64,000 nt of DNA, from positions 8,888,618-8,952,617 of the forward strand of contig NC_092013.1 in assembly GCF_042242105.1 (NCBI RefSeq). Direction: 5' to 3'. Origin of the DNA: Pempheris klunzingeri. Its lineage: Eukaryota; Chordata; Actinopteri; Acropomatiformes; Pempheridae. Each line of letters starts with the position of its first letter. The stretch's first letter is position 1. Positions 47,460-60,290 of this stretch are shown here, one piece after another. The translations under genes were made by a program, and so were the position numbers. The notes below the pieces were generated by a model. That model made no database searches. It saw only the letters and a program-made list of their open reading frames with translations, and was not told the origin of the DNA.

Positions 47460-47870
47460 GCCTAAATGCTTAACAATCGCACGTCAGCTTGTTAGCATGC
47501 TGATGTGAGCTTGTTAACATGTTAACTTTGGCTACTGGAGATGTCATTTAGCTTTACAGGTATTTGGTCAACATATTGGGCAAAATTTGATCTAGTGTAC
47601 AGTAGATGAAAAGGCAGGGGATCATTAACACTCATTCTCTGTGGATCATGAAAGTCTTTTTTTGGCAACCCATCTTATTGGGACATTTCACTAAAAAAAC
47701 AAATACATCAATTATATGGTGAGATTGATGGAAAAGCCACTGGATTTCATTGGATAAATGAAAGTCATTATTAATCCCTGGGACACCATGGATACCAGAT
47801 CCAAATTTCACTGTCTGATGTTGTTGAGATATTTCAGGACTAAAGTGGTGAACCCACCCACATTTTTATC
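47460..47870 (+). repeat. Dispersed repeat related to R2
   Basis: 'gttagcatgctgatgtgagc', then 'gaaaaggcaggggatcatta', then 'gttgttgagatatttcagga' and 'aaagtggtgaacc'. This is the order of the long form of R2; it is diverged. Confidence 0.55.
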
Positions 47871-50472
47871 CCCAGTGCTGCACTGCTAGCATGAATGGAA
47901 AAAAAACACAAGGCATCAACACTGAGCCAGTATCTCCAACATGGATATTCTACAGGTTTCCATACAATGCCTTGAAATGGCATTTCCATTATCCATTTAT
48001 CGCCTCTGTGCAGCTCAGGCAGTCCTTGCTCCTAATTGTTTTTGCCTCTACATATGATTTGAGTGTCAACAGCAAAGTGTTATCCCTGCTCACAACAGCT
48101 CAGTGCTAAACTATTGATAAACACAGTGTGAAAAGTGCCAACCTATTGCATGGGAGTTTCACCATACTGCAGCTCATGCAACCCATACTGAAGTTTATAT
48201 TGTCATTGTTTTATGCAGCTACATCACTGTTGCATCATTACTCATATGGCAGTGCTGTAGGCCTTTGGGTCCATTTTAAAAAGATTTCTCTCAGATTTTT
48301 TTTTCCAACTTCTACTGTATCACACCTACTTTAAATGAGGAGGACGTCTCTGGTAGGATTTCAGTTTTAAAGTCAGCAGAAGTGATTTTAAGGCAGTTGG
48401 ACAGAGGACGTAACTGAGTGAATGTTGAATAATGATATAATATGATAATACACATTATGTGCGTGGTTGTTTTGTGAGTGTGTGGCCATAGAGTGAGACG
48501 CACTACCAAATCTTACCACCAGAGAGAGGAAATGAGCCGTGTAGAGTCCATTTTGTAAAAGGTGGTGAAGATGATGGGATTATTCTTGTATACTTTTCCC
48601 TTCAACGATGGCATCTGCTCCTAGAAATGGTCAAAACTTTCAGGTACGCGTGACACAAAACAGGTGTCAAACACTGAAACAACAGATCTTGTTCTTTTTT
48701 TTGCCACAGAGACACAATTACATTGAACTTATTGAACCACAAACCAAACTCTTTCACCATGGCAACAAAGCACAGGAAACATGCAGATAAACACAGACCT
48801 GTTGCACCCCTCCCACGCAATACACACAGCTGCATAACACACACACACACATGCACGCATGCACACATTATGATTAACCACAATTAATCACATTGTCTTT
48901 GCATTGTCTGTTCAGTAGGAGAGACTGGATGAAGCCACTGAAATACCAAATACTGCGTCCATCTGTTCTTGTGTATAAAACCTCACTCTACAGAATAATA
49001 GTGAAGCTCTATGATTATAATACATTCATTTCTATATTCATAGTCTCTCCCAGCAGGGGAGCAGGTGTGATTAAGTTGTACAATTAGCAGTCGCTCGCTA
49101 CAGTATGTGTGACTTTTCTTGATTCTGTGAACTTCTTCAGAGATGTAGGAGTGAATATTTAAAGCACAACAAACCTCCTTATTCTTCTGAGCATTGAACT
49201 GTATATACAGTATGATGTCACCCGGTACACTCTGTAAAAATAAAACAACTTGATCAAAATGTACTGTGAAAAAAACACAGAGCAAAATCTGATTAGCTCT
49301 TGATGTTCAGATTCTTCCATCTATATCTGTCCTTCTGCTCTATCCCCCCTCCTCCTCCCCACACCGCCCTCCCGCAAAAGGCAGCCTCCTCAACAGCCCG
49401 TCGCTATTAGATACTGCTGGGTTTGTCACCATGGCAGCAAATTCTCAATCATTTTCTCCCTGACATGTCTCTATGTGCACATACGCTCACACTCTTGCAT
49501 ACATGTACAGCTGTGATGTGGGAGGGTTGTCCTTGAGTCCTTGAGTGTTCGCGGGTCCAGCTCGGGAGCGGTCCACCTGTGAACAGAATTCAAATGCTGT
49601 GGCAGGGGAGGGATGCTATGCTGCGCAATATCATACCACCTTTCCAACATTTTCACATGCAACCTGTTATAGAGCAATCTTCCGCCATTATGTGCTATCA
49701 TGCACAGAGTGGCAGATTTTTGCACTCTGTGTGTGTGTGTGTTGCTTTTTCTGACAAATGAGTCACATTCCTAAAGTTGACTTGCATCTGTTTAAATGGA
49801 AAGAGTCAATTAATTAATAATATCAGTGAATGTGATTTTGAACCTTGACTCACTGACTGCTGAAAACACACATGGAGACAGAGGACTATCTGTCTGTATA
49901 TCACTGTAACTGCAAATATCACATACTTAAATTCTACTTCTTTTCCTTAAAATGTGAAGAACGCAGTCATTTCTCTGCACAGATTTACACTGACAACCCT
50001 TTTGTTTATGCAGCAGAACTATTAAAAAAAAACACATTTTAAGAACAGCATTATATATGATTCTGTATCTTCAGCTTCAGAAAGCGCTAACGAGAAAATA
50101 ATTTAACACCAGACGTGACTTGAATTATCCCGTCTCCTGTAGATGTCCCAGGCAGTTGACGTCAGCCCGGGGAAGATGAAATGAACACACAAAGAAAAAG
50201 AAAGGTGAGACAGAGAGAGAGGAGAATTGAAAGAGTGAGGAGAGAGAGATAAGAGGATAGGCAGAGCTGATTTTCTTTCTCCAATAAAAGCGACAACCCC
50301 CCAGTGTTGCTATGGCGACCTCCTCTCTCTCCCTTCCTTTCAGCGAGCTACCACTTATCCTTGCTGCCTTTCAGTCAGCAGGGCATGTGGGTGTGTGTGC
50401 TTTTGTGTGTTGGCTCCTGAATGAATCAAGCAAATGAAGGGGAAAGCCATTAGAGAGCCAAGTCAGACTGTT

Positions 50473-50520
50473 TCACACACACACACACACACAAGGACAT
50501 GTATATACACACACACACAC
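50473..50520. repeat. (CA)n microsatellite, two runs
   Basis: Two short perfect CA runs separated by about 15 bp. Confidence 0.85.
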
Positions 50521-53500
50521 ATGTACATTAATACACATTAATATGAGCCCTCAAGCTGCAAAAACTGCTTCATACTTTGATAGTTTACTGACTTCTCTGT
50601 TCTTTTCTGTGCTTTTCATTCTCAGTATATCCTGCAGTAGCTCCTCTCTATCCTCTTTTTTTTTTCAGTTACCGCACACCCACTCAAATACACACATGTC
50701 CTCTCCACCACTACTTTCTGCACATGAAAATAAAAACGATGAGGATAAACAGGGAGCTCTGTGAGTATGTTTGTCATTTTTTCCACATTAGCAAAAGGCC
50801 AGTGTTCATAAAAACTAAAAGGTGAAACAGTATCACCGCAAACAGTCGCAGGACCCAGAACATCACAGTATGCAATGTCTTTAAATTACCCCTTTTGTTG
50901 GAAATATAAAAATGTAGAACTTGCAATGCAAGTATTAGATCACATTACAGAAAAAGGCAGCTTTACTATAGTTACTCTGGTCTCAACTGTTCTTCACATT
51001 GTCTCAAGCAAAAATACAAGAGCACACAAACATGGCTACATAGATGCATTTGGGTCTAATACAGAGCCCTTGTTTGCATACTGCTCAAAGTCTGTGTGAT
51101 TCAGCATCAGCGCTGGTGTATTTTTCATCACTGTCCAGAGGCTGTGTTTCTGCATGTATTCACTTCTCTTCACTCCTCACAAGTTCTTCATTTATTAACC
51201 TCTCTGAGTGCTAAAATAAAAAATGTATGTCCTCATGCAAGTTTCCAGCACCGTTTGACCCAGGAAAGACTCTGGATGTCACAAATAATATTCATACAGA
51301 CACTGATATACATATCTGGTGATCCAAAGATGGGATTTGACGTACGCCGACTCAGAATCTACTGATGGCAAAATACAGTTTTTAGGCATTTGTGCTCTGA
51401 TGCTGCGGTTCTGTCACTACAGACAGAATACTTTGCTTGCATCAGGATTGAGTTGTAAAAGTCAGAATTTTTAGAGGTGTTCTGCAGTAACACAGACAAA
51501 GACGAGGAACTGGAGATGTTGTATGCAGGTATCTCCGCTCTGCTTTGTAGAGTCAACTCAGTTAATGTGGTTAATTTGCATCATTGCAATAGCAAGAGTC
51601 AGAGGGGGCCTTCATTACCGTTTTTTTTTTTTTGCCACTTGTGGGCAGCAAAACCAAGCTGTAAGCATAACTTTGAAATGTTTTTGCTGTATGAAGTTTA
51701 AATGGACAGAGCAAAATTAGCATTCATTTACAGTTGTGTTTTTGTCTACTTAGTGACTGTAAATCCTTTTCTAACTTTTAGCTCTTTTAGCTCAGTTTTT
51801 GGTCTCCACCAAGTCCTGTGGTAAATATGTGGCTCTACAGTGGCTAAATGTTCCACTTTGTTAACCAGCTAGTCGATACCTTTTTAGGTCTGCAGTTTGG
51901 CCCTGAACAGGTTTTGTACTGTGGGTTATTAGAACTTTTTCTCTGGACTCATCAGTCTGTTGAGAATAGTAAATTTGAACCAAATCAGAGAGCTGAAAGA
52001 TGCTAAAAGACGCTGAGGGGAGTTGGACTCTTTTCACATCTCTCATAGTCATTTGATCCACTGATTAAAAAAAAAACGATTAGAGCACAAATCACATTCG
52101 GTAGTAGCAAAAATAGAACCAAACGAGAGCTGAAAACTCAACACAACAAAACAGATCCAAAGCCTGATTCATCATTGGACGCACTAAAAATAGATATGGT
52201 CACCAATAGGAAACACACCTCAGTCATGTTATGCTGCTTGAGCTGCCCATCCATCCTACCCATCATCACATTTCACTGCACTAATTCAACGGTCTGCTTC
52301 AGGTTTTCATATTACCTTTTCTCCAAACACTCTCATGTTCTTCACTCCTTCATCTGCAGCTGTTATTTGCAAAAACTTCCTTCCTGCATTAAAGCTTTTT
52401 TATGAAGCGTCTTTTACTTTCAACGTAATTCCCACAGTGGATTACTTACAGTGCAGCATACATACTATTTATCATGTCACTCCTGTATTACTGCAGCCAG
52501 GAGTAGAGTTACACCTCCATTCTAGCACAGTCAAACTGCATCGCTTTCGCCATTTTCTGATATATAGCCAAAATAATGGCATAAGTCACTCCTTATAGAG
52601 CTATGGTGATGTTATTGAAAATATATGCATGCCGCAGTAAGTCTGAGAAGCTCTCAACAACTGCACACATACTGGATTAAATTTCTGTTCTTTCATACAT
52701 AAATTACCACCAGTAGCCACCACCTGTCAGTTTGGCATTATACAGTGGAGGAGCTGTTGGGAGAGAGCATAAAAACTTCAGAATGAGAAAACACTATTGG
52801 AATCAGAGAGAGAAATGGAAGAAACAATTAAAACACGAAGTCAAATCACACTCTCAGAATCTAAACAACAGTATCTTTGTATCTTTTTTTAGTATCTCTT
52901 TTGTGTTGGCTATTTTCTATGTCTTATTAATTCAATGATACACACACCTTTAGGCACACCTTGCACCTGCACAGTGTGTATGAGAGCTTTGGAATATGGC
53001 TCATTAAAACCTCACTGAAACCTGAAGTTGTCTAAGCTTGCAAAATTATCTAACATCACACAGTGAAAAATCGAGATCTGAAAACATGCTCTGCAGTGTG
53101 CTCTGAACACTGAACACTGAAAACCTAACAGGCATGAAATTGTTCAACAAGTCTGTTTAATGAAGACATGAGACACAGCCTCAGCTCTGGAAAAAGTTTA
53201 GTCTGGTTGAATTTTGAAACCATCTGCAATATACAGATGCTGTAATAAAGATGCTGGAATCCAGATACAATGATTTTCATATTTGAAACGGTGTCTCTCC
53301 TGCTGCTTTGGAACCTGCCATCTATGGTGTGGCATTATAAGCAGGTCTTTAATCTGCAGACGACGGCAGAAAACTAAAATGCCACCAGGAGCCAAAGAAA
53401 ACTTCTCATCAGAAAAAGTAACACACTGTAACTAACGCAAGTGGTTTTCCTTCGGCTTGTGACACGGGAAAAGAGAAAGAGGGAGAGAGTGAGTGAGGGA

Positions 53501-53588
53501 GGGAGGCAATACAGGGAGAGGAGGAGAGAAGAGAGGGACAGAAGCTCTGCTGCAGAACACACCTCATCTCCATTTTAGCTGGAGGGAG

Positions 53589-53620
53589 GGAGAGAAAGAG
53601 AGAGAGAGAGAGAGAGAGAC
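53589..53620. repeat. (GA)n tract
   Basis: GA repeat within a longer purine-rich region (53463-53620). Confidence 0.9.
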
Positions 53621-54657
53621 TCAGTCTGTGCCAATTTGCTCATCAGCTTCAGTGACAGAGAGGGGAGAGCTAGGGAAGTGATATTTCAGGAATCCTAAGA
53701 GATCCACAAATGTGTAAGTGAGAGGGAAGAGAAGCATTAACATCCCGGCATGTGAAGCATTTGCAACAACAAAAAAAAGAAAAGCCTGACAGCAAATGAA
53801 GAAAGGAAGAAACGGCAGAGTGAGATGTAGTCGGTGCGTCAGATGCGGTAAGAAATCTGAAATATGTTGATAGAATTTTCAAACAAACAGGACATTGCAG
53901 CACTCACACAGACAAGCAGCCTCTCATGCACCCATGTAGCTGTGGATGCATGCACATTCACTCTGAGTGAAAGCAGTATTGATTCAAAGGTGTTGGCAGT
54001 AGGTGTGTGTGTGTTGGAAATTGAGACACTCAGAGTCCTCTTATGGCAAATACATAATAAGTTTGTGTGTCTGTGTTTATGCTGGGACAGATTCAGCTGC
54101 AGGGCAATGCATCTCTGTGTGTTTTTTGTTATTGTTGTTATTATTATTATCAGGATCTGCATCCAGCACCTTTATCTCTGTCATTCATCCCTCTCTCCTG
54201 CGCTCTACATCCTCCCTTCTCTCTATTCCGCCCTGTTGCAGTGTCTCTCTGTGTCGTAGCTGCACAGCACAAACAAACCTTATGCAATGAACCGTTTCAT
54301 GCAAGCACGTATTTCTACTCCACATCTATTTTCTGTCTCATGTCTGTTTGAAAATGTAGGTCTTAAAAGCTTTGCTCCAGCTCTCTCTCGCTCTCTCTTT
54401 CTGCTCGATTGGAAAAAGGAAAGTAAAATGGAGCCAAAAGAGAGGCATGTTTGACTTTAACTTCTGCAGTAACATTAGTGTAAATGGTCTGTAGGAACAG
54501 ACTTTTAATTCATGTAGGTTTTTTTTTTAACCTCCATAGAGGATCTGCAAACTTTTAAGCCATTGACTTCCTGATAGTTCTACATTTAATCAGTGTCTGA
54601 ATCAAATCTAGATTTGCATGGCACAAGATAGTTGGTTTGTTAGTGTGAGTCAGTGTC

Positions 54658-54658
<1 letters not shown>

Positions 54659-54694
<36 letters not shown>
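54659..54694. repeat. (GT)n microsatellite
   Basis: About 18 perfect GT units. Confidence 0.95.
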
Positions 54695-54696
<2 letters not shown>

Positions 54697-57600
54697 GGCT
54701 TTCATGGATGCTTTTAAGCCTCCTCACTGTATCATTGTATTGGTTCATTTTCCTCTCTTGGAGCAAATGTCAAACATTTGTTATATCGATCATTAAAGTA
54801 TCAGACAGGCTTGAATGTAAACGGGGACTCTGATTTGTTCTATATGTGTCATGAGTCAGGAAAGTCTAACAGAGGTGTTCAAACCAATTTTTATTATTGG
54901 CTGTCAGTGTACATGTAGGCACAATAAGTGGACTATATACTGTAGGCTAAATAAAATCGAGTTGTCAAGTGGAGGTTTAGTAAGTATGCATAGGGACTGG
55001 GTCTGTGGGTGAGTGTGTGGGTGGCAAATAGATCTATTTATGTGTATGAGAGAATAAATTGTTCAATATTGATTAAAATGAACAAGAAACAAGAAAAACC
55101 TGTCAAACGGATACATGTGAATAGATGGGATATTGATCCAGGAACTTTCACTGCATCTGTTGGGTTCAGGACGGATCCAAACAATCCAAAAACATGCACA
55201 AAAGTCTGGTATGCTAAGGATTACAGCATGTTTTGAAAGATAGATTTGGGAGACTGTTACATTAAAGGGATACGTCGCAGATTTTGTGGTACAATGTGTA
55301 GTGAGAGTTCCCTGTTGCTCCCCGTTCTCTGAGCTCTCCTGGTGATGTGAGATGCGTCATCCAGCGGACCTTTGCCGGCTCTATGGCTCTATTGAATAAC
55401 TGACATAACAGTAAAATAACATAAACAATTTTATTGTTAAGTCAGCTATTGAATCGAACAGCAGCCCCTACAGCGGGGAGCTCCAGGGAGCTCTCACTGC
55501 AGGCGACATGGAGGAAAGTTAAACATTGTTCATTTGCATATACTACGCACACTGGAATAGTAAAATGTTGGTTGAAAATCTCTAAAGTTTCCCTTTAAAA
55601 GTACAGAATAATGCAAAAATACACATCTCCAAAGGGCTTCAGCTTGGCTATAAAGACCATCAGCTTGGGGTGAAGACTACTAGTTTGAAAATGAAAAAAG
55701 AACTGAGTTCATCAGATCTCTGAAGCCTGCTCCTCATCTCTGCTCGAGGCTAACGACTCGAGGCTGCATTAGCCACTGCCTGCATAATCCACACGATAGA
55801 ACTAGAGTTGCATTGTGGGTAATATGGGCACCGAGTTGACAAGGAAGAAGAGTGAGTGGAATAAGAAAGACAATATCTTATTACTTACTATATGTTTTTA
55901 TAAGCTGTTCATTGATAGTCAAACAGTATCGTGATGCTAAACCTTTCAAGAGTCCTCACAAAATGGATGCACTGGTGGGAAAGGATTGGCTTTATGTTAA
56001 TGTTAGTGCATGTACATATAAATCTCTACATCAAACTGTGTTTGATTAACTCTTTAAAGGTTTCCCATTAGTACTTTAAGAAGGAGGAGTATTATCAAAG
56101 CTACAGAGAGGGGCACACAACATATTCACTGTGGGATTAGCAGAAACATGAGATCAACAAGCATCTGCAGCTTCCTATGAAACGTTGGCATGCTGTGATG
56201 ATTTCTGGCAACAGGAGCGAAAAACCAAAACTATAACAAAATTATGAATATTAGCTCTTCTAACTCAGGGTTTGTGTAAATTGAGTTCACAAAGATTGTA
56301 TTTAAACTATTTCTATTTAGACCAATACTTTCCATCTGCGACTGTTTACGAATAGATTCTTCCTAAATAGTATTTTTTTCTTCCTCAGTTGACTTTAGGG
56401 TCACGTCAGGTATTGGAATAAGGTCAGTGCTGCTTCATCTTGTTGTGTTATTACTCATTCTTATTTGGCTGAGGTTACTGTTGTGGAGAATCTGTGAAAC
56501 GTGAAATCTGAGTCAGATTCAGGGGAGTAATAATGGTCTCTAAGAACAACAATGTTACCTATTTATCCAGAGGACAAGGAGATTGCGGAGAGCTGGGAGG
56601 AGACCGAGTTATGAAAGTAACCACTGAGTCATACAGATCTATTTTACACTCTTTCTCTGAGTAGTTCAAATTACAAAGCAGCACAAATCCTTTGAATACA
56701 CACACCAGCACGCAGCTCTGCTTTCCTGAAACGGACAAAAAAAAAACACACTGCAAGCTTTTGAGAGCAAAATGACAAAAACGGGGGACATCAAAATTAA
56801 ATGATGAATACATTATTGAGCAGGTTGCATATGAAAAGATGAGAGAAGAGAGGAGAGGGGAGATGAAAGTAAAAGGCTGATAGAAGAGTAAGAAGAGCCC
56901 CAGGAGGTAAGACCCGCTCCTGTGTTTTCACTGTTACAGCTCAGAGCTTGGCAAACACACTGCATTCAGCACACCCAGAGCCCCGCTCACTTTACACTGC
57001 CCATACAATTAAACTACGTGGTGTTTGAATGGTAATAGCTTCTCTCTTCATCTCAATAATTATGCTAAATGGAATCTGTCACTTCTCTCTCCTTCTTGTT
57101 TGTGGAAAGAACTTGGAAAGCATCTCTTCACGCTCTCTCCTCATCTGCCAACAGACGTTCAAGCCTGCAGTGTCGCAAATTACTTCCTGTTAGTCATGTC
57201 GATTGCAGAGTTTCATCACAACAGCTGCCAGGACGGAAAGACTTTGCAAGTGAAAGGGAAGGTTAGAAGTTCATCTAATGGCTACTTTATTTATAATCAT
57301 ACAGAGCTTTATCACAGTAAAATGACTGATTTGTGGAGCAAATGGGGATTGATCAAAGAGAAAATGCCGTTTAGCAGCTTCATGATGAGCGTTTCCTAAG
57401 TCCAGTCAGTGCTGTTTCATCTATGATCTTATAAACTGATGAACAGATTGGACCAAAACAAATTCCTAAGTAAATCTCAAAACACAGAGACAGAGTGAGG
57501 CTCGAAGATTTGTTTCCATGGCAACTATGCAGTAAGCCTCACATGGCTCCTGCGTGTGATACCAATATCAGAGAACACAAGTGTAGTGTGTCCCACAGAA

Positions 57601-60290
57601 TATTGTTTTTCTTATCAGGGTGGAAAAAAAGCATCATTATGAAGACAGAAGCCAGTAAAACGTCTCTTCTCTACTCGGTTACAAGTAAACCTAAATAACT
57701 ATGTAGCAATAATCAGATCAAAGTGTTGGTGTAGAATTCACATCAAATCCCTCTCACTGCAAACCAGTTTTGTTGTCCATGAGACAATAATAATGTAATT
57801 TAACCCTTTAACAAGAAATTACATAACCAGAATCTAAATAAAACAGTAGCGTTGTTGTTAATTACAGTCAAATTGAAGCTTGATCTTCTCAAAATTGAAC
57901 CCTCTCTCTGACGGATTCGTAAATTTCTGACTTTGGCGAATACATAACTGCATTCATTTTGCTCAACGTGCCGCATGTTGTTAATATCAAAGGTGGATGC
58001 CCTAATGATAAAACTGCTGTAATCCATATTATTATATGAACAATCAATCAAATGACCATGTGAGGTGATGGTGGAAGTTTCAAACATATAAAAATAATAT
58101 CACTTGACTTCCTGTATCATAGATAACTTTGATGTTTTGACCCTTAAAACGAAATACTATCTAAACGATACCACACAGCAGACAGTAAAACATCATCAAC
58201 TAGCTATCAAACATAGTGGAGCATTTAGCAGCTGACAAGCCAGATATTTGTCTTTAGCAAAAGAATCATTGTTGCACAAAACTGAATGAGCTCTTGATTG
58301 GCTGAAGTAGGGCTAGTCTGACATGAATTATGGCTAAATTGAGACATTTATTTAAAACTATAAAATACGGCTGACTGAGAAACCGTGGCAAACCACTCAG
58401 CTGTGTCCATAAATGTTTGCCTCCTGGAAAAATGCATTTTTACAACTGTAACTACAAATTGCATGTGTTCAGACCTGGGGCAGAGCTCAGATGCTTCTGC
58501 TAACTCATCAGTCAGACTCCAGATAGTTTCTTTGGACAAATGAAACTAACGTCCTCACTGCTTTATATTCCCAACACGCTACTGACATCTGTTAAAAACC
58601 TCTCTCTCTTCTTATTACCTGCCCCACAACAGTTTTTCTGTCATTTGGTGCCACTGGTCAGCATCTGTGACTCATCGTTACCACGGAAACGTGAGTCTTA
58701 ACTCTAAGTTAGCCAGTAGGTAGGATGAAAAAATCTTTATTTTTGTTAAACTGTCTAACTTGCATCAGCCTGATCAAAGAGCAAAGTTAAGACTGGCTTA
58801 ACGTTACAGACCAGTCTAAAATGTCTTTGTGAGGCCGACAGTTTCAGAATGACTCCACGTGAATGATAACAATGTTCTGAGTCTGCTGGATGTGCAAATA
58901 AGCAACGGTTTGCCAACAAATTTGCCATAAAAACTTTACAAGGTGATAATATGTCAATGATTGTTTGCACTGCTCTCAAATGACCAACAGACCAGTAAAT
59001 GCACGTTTAAACCCTCTTTATTGAATTAAACCTGATATTCAATAATTAGTATGTGACCTTTTGTGAAATATATGATGACAGGTTTTTAGTACGATACATA
59101 AAATCTCCCTGTGGAGAGTTTTTGAGCAACTGGTCAACTAATTAGTGGGATGATCTGATTGGTGCCAAATGTCTGTGATCCGTTGATGTGTAGGTGTTGT
59201 GGGAATACTGAGGAGTGCTGTCAGTCACTCTGGATTACACAGACTGCCAAATGTTGTAAATGCAATAATTTTTAATAGGATTTTTAACTAATAAAAAGGA
59301 GAAAAGGTTGAAAAAATAAAGTAAATCTAAATACTGATGTAACTGGTGTGTTTTGGTCTCGTGTGAGTGTGTGTGTGTGTACAGTATTTGTTCCAGCAGC
59401 AGATACAATCATGCTGTCTGTCCCATTAAAGCTTTAAGTACAGACGGCTGATAATATAAAAGATCCTTGGGGTCTATTTTACTGTTACATAATAAATACC
59501 ATTTGTGGGACTAAGCGTGAAGTACCTACATGAAATATTTAAGTGCAATGTGATTGCATCACTCCTGCATATTCACCTATTCTCCTGTAGGCTGAAAGAA
59601 ACAGCAGAGCACCGTTTTTCTTGCATTTTCTTCCTCTCGTGCTTACGTACTTTTTTTTTCAGCCTTTTCTACCCATGCTCATCCATCTCCTCCTCTTCAC
59701 CTCTCCCTTGTGCTTCTTGGCTGCAGAGCGTTTCTGCTTTTATGATTCTGTAAAATACATCCTTGCAAACTTCACACAGATTTGGTTTAGAGTGGGCTTG
59801 ATGAAGTATAACTCTCAAAAATGTGTTTGTATTCAAGTGGCACATTCGGTTTTAAATGCTGGTATCTGTTTGTCTTAGTTTGTCTCTGAATCTCCTTCCT
59901 TCTCTTCTCTTGTTTCTCACAAAACAGTGAGCCGCCACGTTGCGAGCCATGAGTCCTCTTCCTGTGGCCGGGATGTGAAATCGTTGGTGTGACAACAGAG
60001 GCCGTCATCGAGCTACAGCCACTGCAAAGTCCTACTACTGCAATCAGAGTTACACATTAAAACACTCTTGTCATAACTTCTTGGCTACAGAGGGAGCATA
60101 GCTTTTAGTTGAGATTTTATAAACAATAATACTGAACCATCTGGCCTACCTTTTACAGTTTGCAGGCACACCTTGAACCTGTTAATAATACAACTTCACA
60201 CGCATTTCTGGTTCAAATGATTCATCTCACATCCTCTTTACAAACTCTTCCTCACCTTATCTGAATCAGCTATTGTGACCTGTGAGGATT

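Larger units (their letters stand above)
45800..60290. other. Long non-coding interval upstream of lrrn2
   Basis: About 14.5 kb lies between the divergent starts of the chitinase gene and lrrn2. It contains dispersed repeats (47080-47870), (GT)n/(CA)n runs and GA-rich tracts, plus only short reading frames without domains. Untranslated lrrn2 exons and its promoter should be here. A GA-rich stretch at 53460-53690, flanked by ordinary sequence, is one place to look, but I cannot show an exon. Confidence 0.55.

Noticed and set aside
53864-54351. Overlapping plus-strand frames of about 95-131 residues upstream of lrrn2
   Set aside because: They are Cys/Ser/Leu-rich readings of T/C-rich sequence that overlap in several frames and match nothing.
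57025-57399. 124-residue plus-strand frame
   Set aside because: It shows no family motif, no splice context and no signal peptide; it is likely a chance frame.
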